A stretch of DNA of 64,000 nucleotides, from the NCBI RefSeq assembly GCF_001625215.2, contig NC_030385.2:13385135-13449134 (forward strand), in the 5' to 3' direction. This document shows, piece after piece, positions 36,746 to 48,569 of the stretch; position 1 is the stretch's first letter, and every line of letters begins with the position of its first letter. This DNA comes from Daucus carota subsp. sativus. Its lineage: Eukaryota; Streptophyta; Magnoliopsida; Apiales; Apiaceae. The position numbers were made by a program, and so were the translations under genes. Below the pieces are notes generated by a model. The model was not told the origin of the DNA, ran no database searches, and was given only the letters and a program-made list of their open reading frames with translations.

Positions 36746-36882
36746 CTAGGCGTAAGCATCAGGGTTTTGGAGAAGGTAGGCTTCGACAACTTTGTACATC
36801 ATCAGTATCTTTTCTTTGCCTGCTTTGATGTCCTCTTCCTTGAGCATAAAACCCCCATCAGTGTAGTACTTGCTTGTCACCC
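36746..36882 (-). pseudogene. 3' fragment of a PR-10 gene
   Basis: Only the last 45 or so codons remain, encoding [20 protein letters not shown], then the C-terminal helix MMYKVVEAYLLQ and NPDAYA with stop. On the 5' side the match to the PR-10 genes stops abruptly, and the sequence continues as the promoter-type flank seen upstream of the 39106 gene. An internal deletion therefore removed exon 1, the intron, most of exon 2 and the proximal promoter. Confidence 0.85.
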
Positions 36883-38549
36883 AACATTAGAAATGGAACA
36901 TATATTCTGATGTTTGTCCATTTTGATCAGCCAAGACCAAGAGATTAATCAGATTAAGCAATACAGTTATTATTCTGAAGTCTATAGATCATGCCACAAA
37001 AGCACAGAGGTAAAGAGCAAAGACACCCTTTGGTACCTAATAAATTGTTCGTCTTATATTTTTTGTTTAATTTAATAGTAGACGTGGGACAAATTTTGGG
37101 ATCTCAGCATACTGGAAAAATCATACAAAAGGAGTTCAAAGGTTTTACAATGCTTGCTTGATAAATAATTATTTTTTGGAAGTAGTTACTACATATTATA
37201 CTCTTACAGGAATTCCAGCCTTAGTGATTAATCCCCTGTGGCCTGCTTCTAGTTTCTCATAAGTCATACCTTGGCCTCTGAATTTTAGCTCTCATGTTTT
37301 CACAATGGTTTGTGACCAGTTAGCCCTGGTATATTTCGTTAGAAAATAAAATAGGTTTTGTCTGCAACTATTGATGGGTTAATTATTCAGTAACAAGAAA
37401 GCTCCAAACCCTTTTTTCTACTTAATGTTGTTATGGAGAACTCTCATCCTAATAATCACAGTCTAGGTAACAATGTCACATTGCCCGGATTACACTTGGT
37501 CACTGAAGTAGATTTTGAGGCTACATAAAAATATAATTCTGAACCTCAAAATCAGTTATAGAATAAAATTTTACTTCCAGCATGAAAGTTATTAAAGATT
37601 AATCAAATTCTAAAGGCTTAGACATTTGAGGTTAACAGGTACAATAGAGTGAAGTTTTGACAAGTAGGGGCAATGATTGCAGAATAGAAGTACCCAACTG
37701 CATTTGGATTAACAGGTCTTAAGTTTCTCCAGAACTGCCTGGAATGTTAAATGACATAAGATTAGACTAAAAAAAAAGGCTGTCTTTGAGCTCTTAAATA
37801 GCAATATCTGGAAGAGTTGGAGCATACAGAATCCACCATAGTAATCATAGTATTTGCTCTTGCACCTTAGTAATCATAGTATCGTTGATCCCCTTCTCTG
37901 TTTACTCTCGTTAATAAAAACTTGCAACAAAGGTATATTTGGGAGAATGTAAGGTTTGCAGGATCATTATACTGCGATACAATAATAGGCCCCGTATATA
38001 GTAAGTACATACTTCTACTAAACTTCAAAGTAATAAAATAACTTCACTCCAGGCGCAGAATAGTTTGTAGGATTGATCATAATTGACAAGCTTACACATA
38101 AGGGGATAACTACGCTGGGGCAAAGTTCTAACTGAGTACATGCAACAATATCAGTCAACAAGTACTCATCAGCATTTGGAATATCAAGTCTTTTAGTTAG
38201 GCATAGCTGTCATAAATGGTAACACGGAAGTGAATATTAGACAAAATTACCCAGGCATTTGATCTCAGAAGACGCCTTTTATAGTTTTTTAAAATTTGTA
38301 TCATGAAAGGAAGAAGCCCAAATCAACAAAACTAGGGCATCAATCATTTTATCATCGTACTTTCATAGATTTTGTGATGTATCCAAACACTAAAGATAAT
38401 TGGTAAACAAACTCTTTCATTATTTTTAAGATGCAAATACAAAATCAATTTATGAGTGCATATGGATAAGACATGGTCAAAATTCTAAACAGTTCTCTCC
38501 TTATTCCAAAACATTAAGGTGGAAATTAAATTGCAAAGCAACAAACAGA

Positions 38550-39106
38550 TCATAAATAAGAATCACTGGAGAGCGAGTGGACAGAAGACTTTTCTTTGCC
38601 TGCTTTGATGTCCTCTTCCTTGAGCATGAAATCCCCGTCAGTGTAGTACTTGCTTGTCACCTTAGAGATAGTACCGCCACTAGGTGATGATTCAAACTTA
38701 ACCTCGTAAGTTATTTTTTGAAGCTTTTCCACCAAGGCATCTCCTTCTAGTAATGTATAGTTATAAGTGTACTTTTCTTCACTCAGCTCGTCAATATGGT
38801 ACTTTACACTATTGAACTCGCGGCCTATATGAATTATGATGTATTATTGATCAGTATAAAGACTTTTTCATGTGCTATGAGAATCCATTTGCGTGTGTAT
38901 AATCATGAGTAAATTAACTAACCGTCAATGAAGTTGACTTGCTTGATGCTTCCAGCTCCTCCATCACCTTGAACAAGCTCAATGCTTTTAATGCCTTGTG
39001 GCAAGAGTTTCGGAATCAAGTTGTGGGAGTCAGTGATGGATGCCTTGAAGAGCCTTGATGGAGCTACTGGAGAAGTGTACTCATCGGTGAAGCTAGCAAA
39101 ACCCAT
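38550..39106 (-). CDS. PR-10/Bet v 1 family protein with an altered C-terminus
   Basis: Exons 39106-38923 and 38824-38550 encode 152 residues. The intron sits after the first base of codon 62, the usual PR-10 position. The ligand-cavity fold with the glycine-rich loop GDGGAGS (about residues 48-54) is present. The start is set at MGFASF, matching the second copy; an upstream in-frame ATG would add MIKR. After KAGKEK the frame runs into [12 protein letters not shown] and stops. The homologous copy has about 20 more residues of the C-terminal helix. Comparison of flanks shows that a deletion of about 70 bp joined exon 2 to 3' UTR sequence. The protein may be unstable or non-functional, since this helix closes the hydrophobic cavity in the family. 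Confidence 0.8.
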
Positions 39107-40758
39107 TCTCTTAATCAAAAACTTTTGTGAAAGAGAGTTTATTATACTGGATCAGTGAAGAACTTTTGTGGTTGGTTAGAATTGGTTAGAATGTGTGGCA
39201 AAAGGATGGTATTTATAGAAAAGACAGAGGTCTGATAAGTGATTCTTAATTATGTAATTAGCTAGGGTGACCGTTTAACACGAGAAATGGGAACAAATAT
39301 TCTGAGCTTTGTCCATTTTGCTTACCAATGAGATTAATCACATTAAGCAAATACTATAATCACTCTGGAGTCTAGATCATATGCCACAGAAGCAAAGAGG
39401 CAAGGATAAAACACCCTTTGGTACCAAAGAAATTGTTTGCATTGTTTTTTTTATTTTGTTTAATAGGTTGTGCTAGACAAGAGTTTGGATCTCAGGATAT
39501 CAAGAGAAGCCTACACACAGAGTCACACTACTTGTTTGATATATATTAATTTTACTTTGATGAAGTAGTTACAAAATATGATACTCTTACAGGAATTTCA
39601 GCAATAATCTAAGTTTTAATCCACTGTGGGCTGTTTCTAATGTACCTGATGGGGTACCACTGAACTCTCAAGTTCTAACAGTGGTTTATACCGGTTAGCC
39701 TTGTTTTATATTGTCGGAATAAAGTAGGTTTTGGCTGCAACTGTTGACAGGTATTTAATCAGGCACACAGAAGCTAACTTAATAATCACTCTCGGTGAGG
39801 ATGTCACATTGGCAGGACTACTTGGTCAGTAAAATAGAACTCTGAATCTTAAACTCGATGAGAATTTGAAAAGATTAGACATTATAAGTTAACGAGTACA
39901 CTAGAGTTAAGTTTTGACAAGCGCATTCAGTGATTGCACACTAGAAGAACCCGGCTTTAAGATTAGCAAGTCTTCAATTTTGCCAAAACTCTTTAAACAT
40001 ACATTTATATATAAAGTTATTATGCCTAGCATGCCCCAAAGCATTTTACCAGAACTCTTGCTCAATCAATATGTAAATGAAGTGGCGAAAAAAATTTGCG
40101 CTCCTTGCAAGAATATGTAGAAGTCCACACACAGATGACAGGTTCAAATCTTTGTCAAGATGCAAGGGAGGTTCATGTACTTAGTTCAACACACTATAAT
40201 ACTAGTGGCGCTTTGAGGAATTGCAAGCTCCTTCGCAAAATGCAATCAACTTTTTCATACCCGTAGTTTTTTCGGCTTCCATTACTAGTTAATTAACTGA
40301 AAGTAGTAGGTTGAAAATTGAAGTATTTCAAAATACGAATATCGTGTTAACCAGAAGAAACTTTCAGACACATAAATATTAAGACGCCTTTCGTAGAATT
40401 AAGAAAGCAAATCAATACATGCCAAACCGCAAAATCATATACTGCACCAAACTAACCAGCAGACTATCTATAAAATTTACTAGTGCAGAATCTAAAATAA
40501 CCAACTAGAACAGCCATAAATGTATAATGAGTACTTTTATTAAATTTAAGGATGCAAATACATAATTTGAAACATAAATCGTATAGAACAGAGCCAAACA
40601 AGTTGCCTCTCTTTATTCTCAAACAGAAAAAGCAAACCTCAAACTTTGAAAAGAAAACGATAAATCATAAAAACAACTATTTCATCAATCCAGGACGGAA
40701 TAGGCCAATACATGTGAATCCGCTGGGGAGAACAGAAGACTTGTCATGCAATGAAAAT

Positions 40759-41360
40759 CTAGGCATAGGCATCAGGGTTTTGGAGAAGGTAGGCTTCCAC
40801 AACTTTGTACATCATCAGTACCTTTTCCTTGCCCGCTTTGATGTCCTCTTCCTTGAGCATGAAATCCCCGTCAGTGTAGTACTTGCTTGTCACCTTAGAG
40901 ATAGTACCGCCACTAGGTGATGATTCAAACTTAACCTCGTAAGTTATTTTTTGAAGCTTTTCCACCAAGGCATCTCCTTCCAGTAATGTATAGTTATAAG
41001 TGTACTTTTCTTCACTCAGCTCGTCAATATGATACTTGACACTATTGAAATTGCGGCCTACAGGAGTAACAATGTATGTCAATCAGTACATGATAATTCG
41101 TAAAATGTGTAATGTATGTTTATAGTCATGAGAATTTTAAAGAATGCAGGTATAAACAAGAGTTTAAAGAACTAACCATCAATAAAGTTGACTTGCTTGA
41201 TGCTTCCGGCTCCTCCATCACCTTGAACAAGCTCAATGCTCTTAATACCTTGGGGCAAGAGTTTCGGGACCAAGTTGTGAGAGTCAATGATGGATGCCTT
41301 GAAGAGCCTCGAAGGAGCTATGGGGGAAGTATACTCATCGGTGAAGCTAGCAAAGCCCAT
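40759..41360 (-). CDS. PR-10/Bet v 1 family protein, complete
   Basis: Exons 41360-41177 and 41057-40759 encode 160 residues, the normal PR-10 length; the 119-bp intron splits codon 62. The family pattern is clear: an N-terminal strand ([13 protein letters not shown]), the glycine-rich loop GDGGAGS, the central [20 protein letters not shown], and the long C-terminal helix ending LLQNPDAYA. PR-10 proteins are cytosolic, bind small hydrophobic ligands and are often induced by stress; food allergens such as carrot Dau c 1 belong here. It is nearly identical to the 38550 gene over the shared part. Ligand and inducer cannot be told from sequence. Confidence 0.93.
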
Positions 41361-42937
41361 GCTTTCTAATATGTGATATTGGTGGAACAGAGGGTATTAG
41401 ATAGAATCAGCTAAGGGCTGCTTTGGGTTGGTTTCAAGGGTCTGGCAAAAGGATGATATTTATAGGTTAGACAAAGCTCTTTTCTGAACTGTTTAACTGT
41501 TTATCGATTGTGTAATATAGACTACTTACCATAAACAATGAGAAGAAAGATCCTAGTGTTTGTCTATTTTGACACTGCAGCAAAATTAAACACATTAAGT
41601 GCTACGGCAAGTCTGCAATCATTCTGTGAAGTCTATCGGCCATGCCACAAAAAAGTTAAGAAGTAAAGACACCATGTGGTTTCTAATAGAGCCTTTGTCT
41701 TGAAATTATTATTTGTAAAATACTTCAATCGAATGCATAAGACAAGAATTTGGATCTCAGCATATTAAGAAGAAGCATGCATCCGCAGATATATAATTCT
41801 TCTTTGACATATGGGTAATGGTCAGGACAATATCATAAGCAACATACTTTCGGCCACGGGATGTTAAAAACTCTAGGATGAGTGATTTTTGTGTAGCCTC
41901 CACTTATTTAATAAAAAATCTAGGGTTAATGTGTTTTGGCGGAAAAAAACCGTTGATGGTATGTTACATCATACGTATGTCAGATCACACATAATACTTA
42001 TACTTGAAAATAGCTCTAACATAATACTCTTAGCAGGATTGCTACAATAATCTAATTTTTATTTAACTATAAACTGCTTTCCTATGTCCTGTCGAATGCA
42101 TAAGAGTGTTCGTTCTTCATGGTGAGTCCTTATGTACTCTCACTACTCACTACTCTGACCCAACAACATGGGATTAACATATAAGTGAAAAGAGCAATTT
42201 CTGTCAGATAGAATAATCTTAAAAGAACAATAGCGAATCTTGGATTCCCCATGACTTTCTATACTTGCTATGTGCTAGGCTGCTAGCGTATTGTTCAGAA
42301 AAAGATCCTCCTCCGGAATTTTTACCAATTGATAATCTTGTTCTAAAATAGTACAGGAAAATTACTAAAAAGATGTCTAGATATTGTACACACTCAAAAC
42401 TTTTATAATAATTGTCTGCTTTAGGGTGTTTTTTTTTTTTAAAGAAGTCATGGTTTTGGCTAAAAAATGTGAAGTACTCACTACTGAATTCTGAGAAGTA
42501 AAAGAGTTGAACAGTCTGCAATAAATTTACAGTGAAAACAGCCTTAGATAGAATGAGACAACAAATTTTCTCATGCATTATGTTACAATGTTAACCAAAG
42601 TCACTGCTCTTTCCTGCCTAAGTAATTGGAAGCACTACAAACAGTTTAGGGAATGAAGATTCTAGAGAACAAAATACACATCCATTTTAAAGGAATCTTT
42701 CACAAAGATTATCATATGAGATTGCACCTTCTGCGGAATTCAGAAACAAATCGAGTCCCAGCCTAAACTAAATCAGCACAACTTCTAAAATCCTTATAAA
42801 AATCAACATTGCACGCATAAATAACTAAAAGTTGAATCAATGTCAATTTGAATTTTAATGGATTAATAGAATTTGATCTCGAGAATTTAAGCATAATATC
42901 ACGAAAAGTCAGTATCGGCTTATTTTTTAACTTATTA
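41361..42937. other. PR-10 promoter side and intergenic DNA
   Basis: The first 250 bp is the PR-10 leader and promoter. The rest shows no gene; a minus-strand open stretch at 42219-42578 has no recognisable family and AT-rich composition. Confidence 0.4.
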
Positions 42938-43101
42938 CTCCCTCCGTCCCATTTAATTCTATACGTTTCTTTTTCACTGCTCGACACGCTCTTATAAAAT
43001 ATAGTTCTAATACTTATTTTTGTAATTTTCTTTTTCTGAATAAAAATATAACATTCAAACTTTTATTCAGAAAATAAAAATCTTAGAGGGTACGGAGGGA
43101 G
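42938..43101. mobile_element. Short Stowaway MITE
   Basis: A 164-bp element with ends CTCCCTCCGTCCC and GTACGGAGGGAG, flanked by TA on both sides (42936-42937 and 43102-43103). The same family as 22210-22490 by its ends, but shorter and different inside. Confidence 0.85.
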
Positions 43102-43912
43102 TAATACATATTTTTTAACTTATAATACATACAAATATTTTTTCACATTAAAGTTCAAAAATTAAAACCCACAAAAACAAGCTTCGGTAACTATTCTAGA
43201 AAACATATAAAAAATGTGTACATAAAATAAATGAGAAAATGAGATTTAATGATAAAATATAATGAGAGTAAATAATATTTTTTATAATCAACTCAACAAA
43301 TTTGAATATCTAAGAAAATTTTGATATGTGATTCACCCTTTATTTTCTATAAAAAGGATGAATATTTACAATGCTTATTTGCTTCATGCATAAAATAATA
43401 TATTATACTTTTTATTAATAAATTACTTTTATTTTTTTATAAAAATTTATATTATCAAAAAGTTCAAAAAGTTATCACTTTTTGACTTTTATCCGAAAAA
43501 TGATAATATAAGACTATATTTGATTTGTAATACATTCTGTTTTTGTGTTATTATTATTTCAAATTGTTAAAAATAAAATATATATTATTTTGATATAATA
43601 ATCAATGACATGATATTTGTTAGGTAGTGACTGAAGTATAACATTTTCAGAAAATTATTTATATTTTTTGTTTTTGATAAATTTTTATGATTAAAATTGC
43701 TCTAACTAACGTGAAATCATTTTATCGAGTTCTTTTTTTCAAAAAGTGTTTATGGCATGAAAGTTTTACATGATACGATAGATACCCGACCGACCCGTTC
43801 TGACCGTATGCACCGAGTGGCGAGTAGTCTTGTAAAGCAGGAGACTAGTTAAAAATAGAAAAACGGGAGAAAGAAACCCTAGATTTGTAGCAAAAGAAAG
43901 AGACACAAGGGG
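43102..43912. other. AT-rich DNA and U2AF65 promoter
   Basis: No gene. The last 150 bp (GC-richer, with GACCGACCCG) is the likely core promoter and leader of U2AF65. Confidence 0.45.
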
Positions 43913-46900
43913 ATGTCGGATTACGAAGGCGAAGGAGACGAAATGAATAACAACAACAATGGATCTCCTCTACTAACTAAAATCAACAACAACGGTGCTG
44001 CGCTCGATAGCGATTCAAAATCTCAGGTATCAATTCACTCACTAACTTTTTTTTATTCCTTTTAAATTAATTAAGTTTGATTCAATTCGAATTTAGTCTG
44101 TGTTTTTATATATTTATTTAGTAGGTAAGTGATGTTAATTGTTTCTGAGCTTCATTTTCCAATGCGTTTGATGATAATTGGTTTATTTGGGGATTTAATT
44201 GTTTATTTTGTTATATTAATTGTTTGTTGTGGATAAGTTTTTGTGACTATTGAGTTTTGAATGGATGAATTTGTTGTATTGTTGGTAGCGCGGTTCGGAG
44301 AGGGAGATTTCGAGGAGCAGGGATAAGGAGAGGGAGAGAGGAAGTGGTCGGGACAGGGATAGGGATCGGGAAAGGGAGAAGGAGAGCAGCAGGGACAGGG
44401 ACCGGGATAGGGATAGGGAAAGGAGCAGGGACAAGGGAAGAGATCGAGATAGGGATAGGGATAGGGATCGTCATAGGGAACGAGACCGTTACAGGGAGAG
44501 GGAACGGTCTGATAGAACAGATAGGGGAAGAGGTAGGGGCGACGAGGATGGCTCCAGAAACTCGCGTGATGACAGGTAGCGTAATGCCCCGACTTTTTTG
44601 GTTGTCAGTTTCTCATTTTAGTTTGTTGTTTGTGTTGAGATTTGGTTTCTGATACTAGGAAAAGAGACTATGATAGGGATAGTTACAGGGAAGAGAGGAG
44701 CAGAAATAAGTCTGAATCTCGAGGTAGGGACAGATCAGAGCACAGATCGAAATCTGGATCTCCGAAATCGCGTTCTCGTTCACGCTCGAAAAGGTTTGTT
44801 TATTTATTTTTGACTGGAGATATGCTCTTAGCACATAGCCACATACCTTTGTAATTTTTATAACTGTATCAAGATTTCTAAAAGGTACTAGATAAGGCAA
44901 ATGGCAGCTGGTCACATATATTTTTTGCTTCTTTGTTAACTTGTTCTCTAATTTTCACTATCATGCAGCAAAAGAGTTAGTGGATTTGATATGGCACCCC
45001 CTGCTTCTGAAATGTTAGCTGGACCTGGAGCTGGTGCTACCGAAAATGCATGGTCTAGTTTGGGTAAGAACAGTTAGTTATTTTCTTTCTACCATAGTGA
45101 TAGAGCTGTCATTCTCATATTTGTTTTGAATTTTAGTAACTTGGCTGAAAATAATACTGAAACTGAGAGAGTTTTTGGTTTTCTTTTGTCTTTGGTGTTT
45201 TTTTTTGTTTCTTTGTCTTGTCTTATGTATATGAAGCCAATTTGGGCTACTAGCACCAGTGTGCAAAGGGTGTGAGCCGACTTCTGTAGCCTTTATGTAC
45301 AAGGAGACTCAGTGCATTGGTTTTACGGGTGATGTTCATCTTCAAACGGAATTGCCAGTTTGGTAGATTTAATATTTCCTTCATCAGATGAATGCGATGT
45401 ATTCTTTCATATACAAATACAAATTTTATTGTAAGAGCCATAGATTTTGCTCGAGTTTCAGAATAATATTGGAATATACTTCTGTCTGTCTTGGCCAGCT
45501 TATAGATTGAGGAAAGATTCTCTTTGAGAGCAATCTAATTGGATAGACTTTACAGGTCAGATTCCTGGAACCACTCCCACAATTCCTGGAATGTTCCCAA
45601 ACATGTTTTCGTTATCAACCGGACAGGTATATTTGTTAATACTAAAATACTTCCTTTGTGCAAACTGCAAATAATTTTCAGTTACTCCTTATACTTACAA
45701 ATTGCTGGTCAGTTCGGAGGTCTTCCTGTTATGCCAGTTCAGGCAATGACTCAGCAGGTTGTTATATAAATCTTCTGTATTTTATAGTATCACAGCCATC
45801 GTAGTCTCATATCTACTCATTGTGTCTGGCTTCAATTTAATTAATTAGAATGCTACAATTTTAGGCTACTAGGCATGCTCGGCGGGTTTATGTTGGTGGA
45901 CTTCCTCCATCTGCTAATGAACAGGTTTGTTTCTGCGAAGTAGACCACACTTTCTTCTACATCACAGCTCAGTTATTTTAGACTATGCTAACGAGCTAAT
46001 GATTGGAATTTTTGCATTCTACTATGTTTCGGTTGTTCAAGTACAATGTCTTGTCGACCATTGAACTTCTAGTTCCCAGTTGACTTTTCATTTGAAACTA
46101 GTCATTATTACATGCAGTTGGATTCATCTTTACGGATCTACTTCTTAATTGACTACTCTTTAAGCATCGATTACCATGATAATTGTGTTCCGTATATTTA
46201 ATATATCTTTTGTAAATTCGGGAAATATTACCAAATATTGGAGCTACTTCAGTCTAGCCATGCAGATTTGTCTTCTCATGTCTAGCTGCTTTCTTTTATA
46301 TAACTTGAATATTAAGTTAGGCTTTATCTGTTCACTTGCAGTCGGTAGCAACCTTTTTCAGTCATGTTATGTCTGCAATTGCTGGAAATACTGCCGGTCC
46401 AGGTCAGTAGTTAATTTTTTGAAAGTTATTTCTTTGTCGATTGCCTATATCTTGTCTGCTAGGTCAAGGATTCAAATCCTGGGAACATCCTGTTTATGCA
46501 AATTAGGGTAAGCTGTGTGCAAAGGGATCTTCCCGAATCCTGCTGATGTGGGAGCCTCTTGTACATGGTTTGAACTTTCAGGTTTCATTTCCAAGAGCTG
46601 CCTGCTAATGTTTAAATATTTCATTTATAATTGTCAGGGGATGCTGTTGTTAATGTTTACATAAACCATGAAAAGAAGTTTGCTTTTGTGGAGATGAGAT
46701 CTGTCGAGGAGGCCAGTAATGCAATGGCCTTAGATGGCATCATCTTTGAGGTACTTTAATCATATCACTCAATGAGGGCTTAGGGTCAAACCAATCTGTT
46801 TCTTATTTTATTAAACACTAGGCTTGCGCTACAACCATTTTGAGGTTAAGAAAGGTTAAATTTCGATTTGGTTGTTACTACCAGTTTATCCTTGTATCCT

Positions 46901-48569
46901 AAAAATGTGAAATATTCATGTGGTCTTTTATCTCATTTTATCTTTAAACATGATCGTTTTTAATTCTATTTATAATTGTCCACCTCACCTGATTGTCCTT
47001 GCTTTCTTGATTCTTCTCCAGGGAGCCCCAGTAAAGGTTAGGAGACCAAGTGATTATAATCCATCTTTGGCTGCTACTCTTGGTCCAAGCCAGCCTAATC
47101 CTAACTTAAATCTTGGTGCTGTCGGATTAATGCCTGGTTCTGCTGGTGGTCTCGAGGGGCCTGACCGAATATTTGTGGGCGGTGTACCTTACTATTTCAC
47201 AGAAGTCCAAATTAGGGAGCTTCTAGAATCTTTCGGACCTCTTCGTGGTTTTGATTTAGTGAAGGACAGAGAAACTGGAAACTCGAAAGGATATGCTTTC
47301 TGTGTCTATCAGGACCTTTCTGTTACAGATATTGCTTGTGCGGCACTTAATGGGATCAAAATGGGTGATAAAACACTCACAGTTAGGCGTGCTAACCAGG
47401 GTACAACTCAACCAAAGCCTGAGCAAGAGAGTGTCTTGCTGCATGCTCAGCAACAAATAGCTTTGCAGGTGAGTGTTACTTTATCTTCTGAAGGATTTAT
47501 ATCAAGTCCGAGTGATTATTTTCTTGGGAGGCGTTGCTGGATTAAGTTACCTGACTGCATAACTGCTGCTACTCTCCACGGTATTTTAAGTTTTTAACAT
47601 TATTGTTATGCTACAGAGGCTCATGTTGCAACAACCTCCTGCACCCATCGGTATTGCCAGCAAGGTTTTGTGCTTGACCCAGGTGGTTACAGAAGATGAA
47701 CTGAAAGACGATGAAGACTATGAAGACATTCTGGCTGACATGAAAACTGAATGTGGCAAATTTGGTATTTTGGTGTACCATTTATTTGGCATTTTTGTGT
47801 GTTCAATTTGACAAGGGTCATGTCTATGTTTCACAATCCTTTGTTGTTACACATGCTCCACTAAAAAGAAATAGACCTCTAGCCTCTAGGACACAGAAGA
47901 TGCTTTTAAAATTTGATCACTCTCAAACTTTCTTGGTATATGTAGCATGTTTTAGATTTTGAAATACTACTGTTTGTCTTTTTCACAGGTAATTTAGTGA
48001 ATGTGGTTATCCCACGCCCGAATCCCAATGGCGAAGCATCAGCAGGAGTGGGCAAGGTTAGTCCAAGAAACTTTAGTGTTTACTCTTAGTGACCAGTAGT
48101 AGCCTAATCCATTTATTTTTTTGGAAGAGCTTTACTATTATAGAAATGTTAAAAGCATTATATTTTAGTGTTTACTCTTGGTAGCCTCTAGTTGCCTAAT
48201 TCATTTATTTTTTAACAAGAGCTTTACTATCATAGAAACGTTAAAAGCATTATATTGTAGTGTTTACTCTTGGTAACCTCTAGTAGCCTAATGCATTTAT
48301 TTTTTTAACAGAGCTTTACTATTATAGAAATGTTAAAAGCATTATAATTGCGTTTTTTTTTGCTCATAGTCCATTGCTATTTTAATTGTTAATATGCTGA
48401 AGCTGTTATTAATGGGAATATTATATTTTAGGTATTCCTGGAATATGTCGATACTGAAAGTGCATCAAAAGCTCGAGCAGGGTTACATGGAAGAAAGTTT
48501 GGTGGTAATCAAGTTGTTGCTGTTTTTTACCAGGAGGATAAATACCTCCAACAAGACTATGAGGATTAG
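43913..48569 (+). CDS. U2AF65: Splicing factor U2AF large subunit (U2AF65), 13 exons
   Basis: Exons 43913-44026, 44289-44575, 44659-44793, 44969-45063, 45556-45626, 45713-45757, 45865-45924, 46342-46402, 46638-46750, 47022-47468, 47617-47764, 47989-48056 and 48432-48569 join to 593 residues; all introns are GT-AG. An acidic N-terminus leads into a long RS/RD-rich domain encoded mainly by exons 2-3. RRM1 starts at RRVYVGGLPPSANEQ, RRM2 at DRIFVGGVPYYFTE with the RNP1-like KGYAFCVYQD, and the C-terminal UHM-type RRM3 contains VLEYVDTESASKARAGLHGRKFGG and VVAVFY. In the nucleus it binds the polypyrimidine tract at 3' splice sites with the U2AF35 subunit and recruits U2 snRNP. Length and order match plant U2AF65. 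Confidence 0.95.
48072..48347. repeat. Three 92-bp tandem repeats in U2AF65 intron 12
   Basis: Units starting TTTAGTGTTTACTCTT recur with a 92-bp period (anchor bases near 48075, 48167 and 48259). Each contains GAGCTTTACTAT and GTTAAAAGCATTATA. Identity between units is high, roughly 85-90 percent by eye. Confidence 0.85.

Larger units (their letters stand above)
34730..41600 (-). repeat. Tandem segmental duplication carrying PR-10 genes
   Basis: At least three copies of a common 1.5-2.5 kb unit can be followed by eye. The upstream flank word set (ACAAAAGGAGTTCAAAGG, CTGTGGCCTGCT, GGTATATTT(T/C)GTTAGAAA, TTTGTCTGCAAC) recurs at about 34790-35010, 37125-37370 and, more decayed, 39590-39750. 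Downstream flank matches are 35900-36180 with 40350-40670, and 36440-36730 with 38310-38590. The gene-bearing parts lie at 36746, 38550-39106 and 40759-41360, all minus strand. Copies differ by many small gaps, so the duplications are not very recent except in the two exon sets. Confidence 0.75.

Noticed and set aside
44216-44474. Minus-strand frames with Ser/Leu and Ile/Pro repeats
   Set aside because: They are the antisense of the RD-rich repeats in exon 2 of U2AF65.
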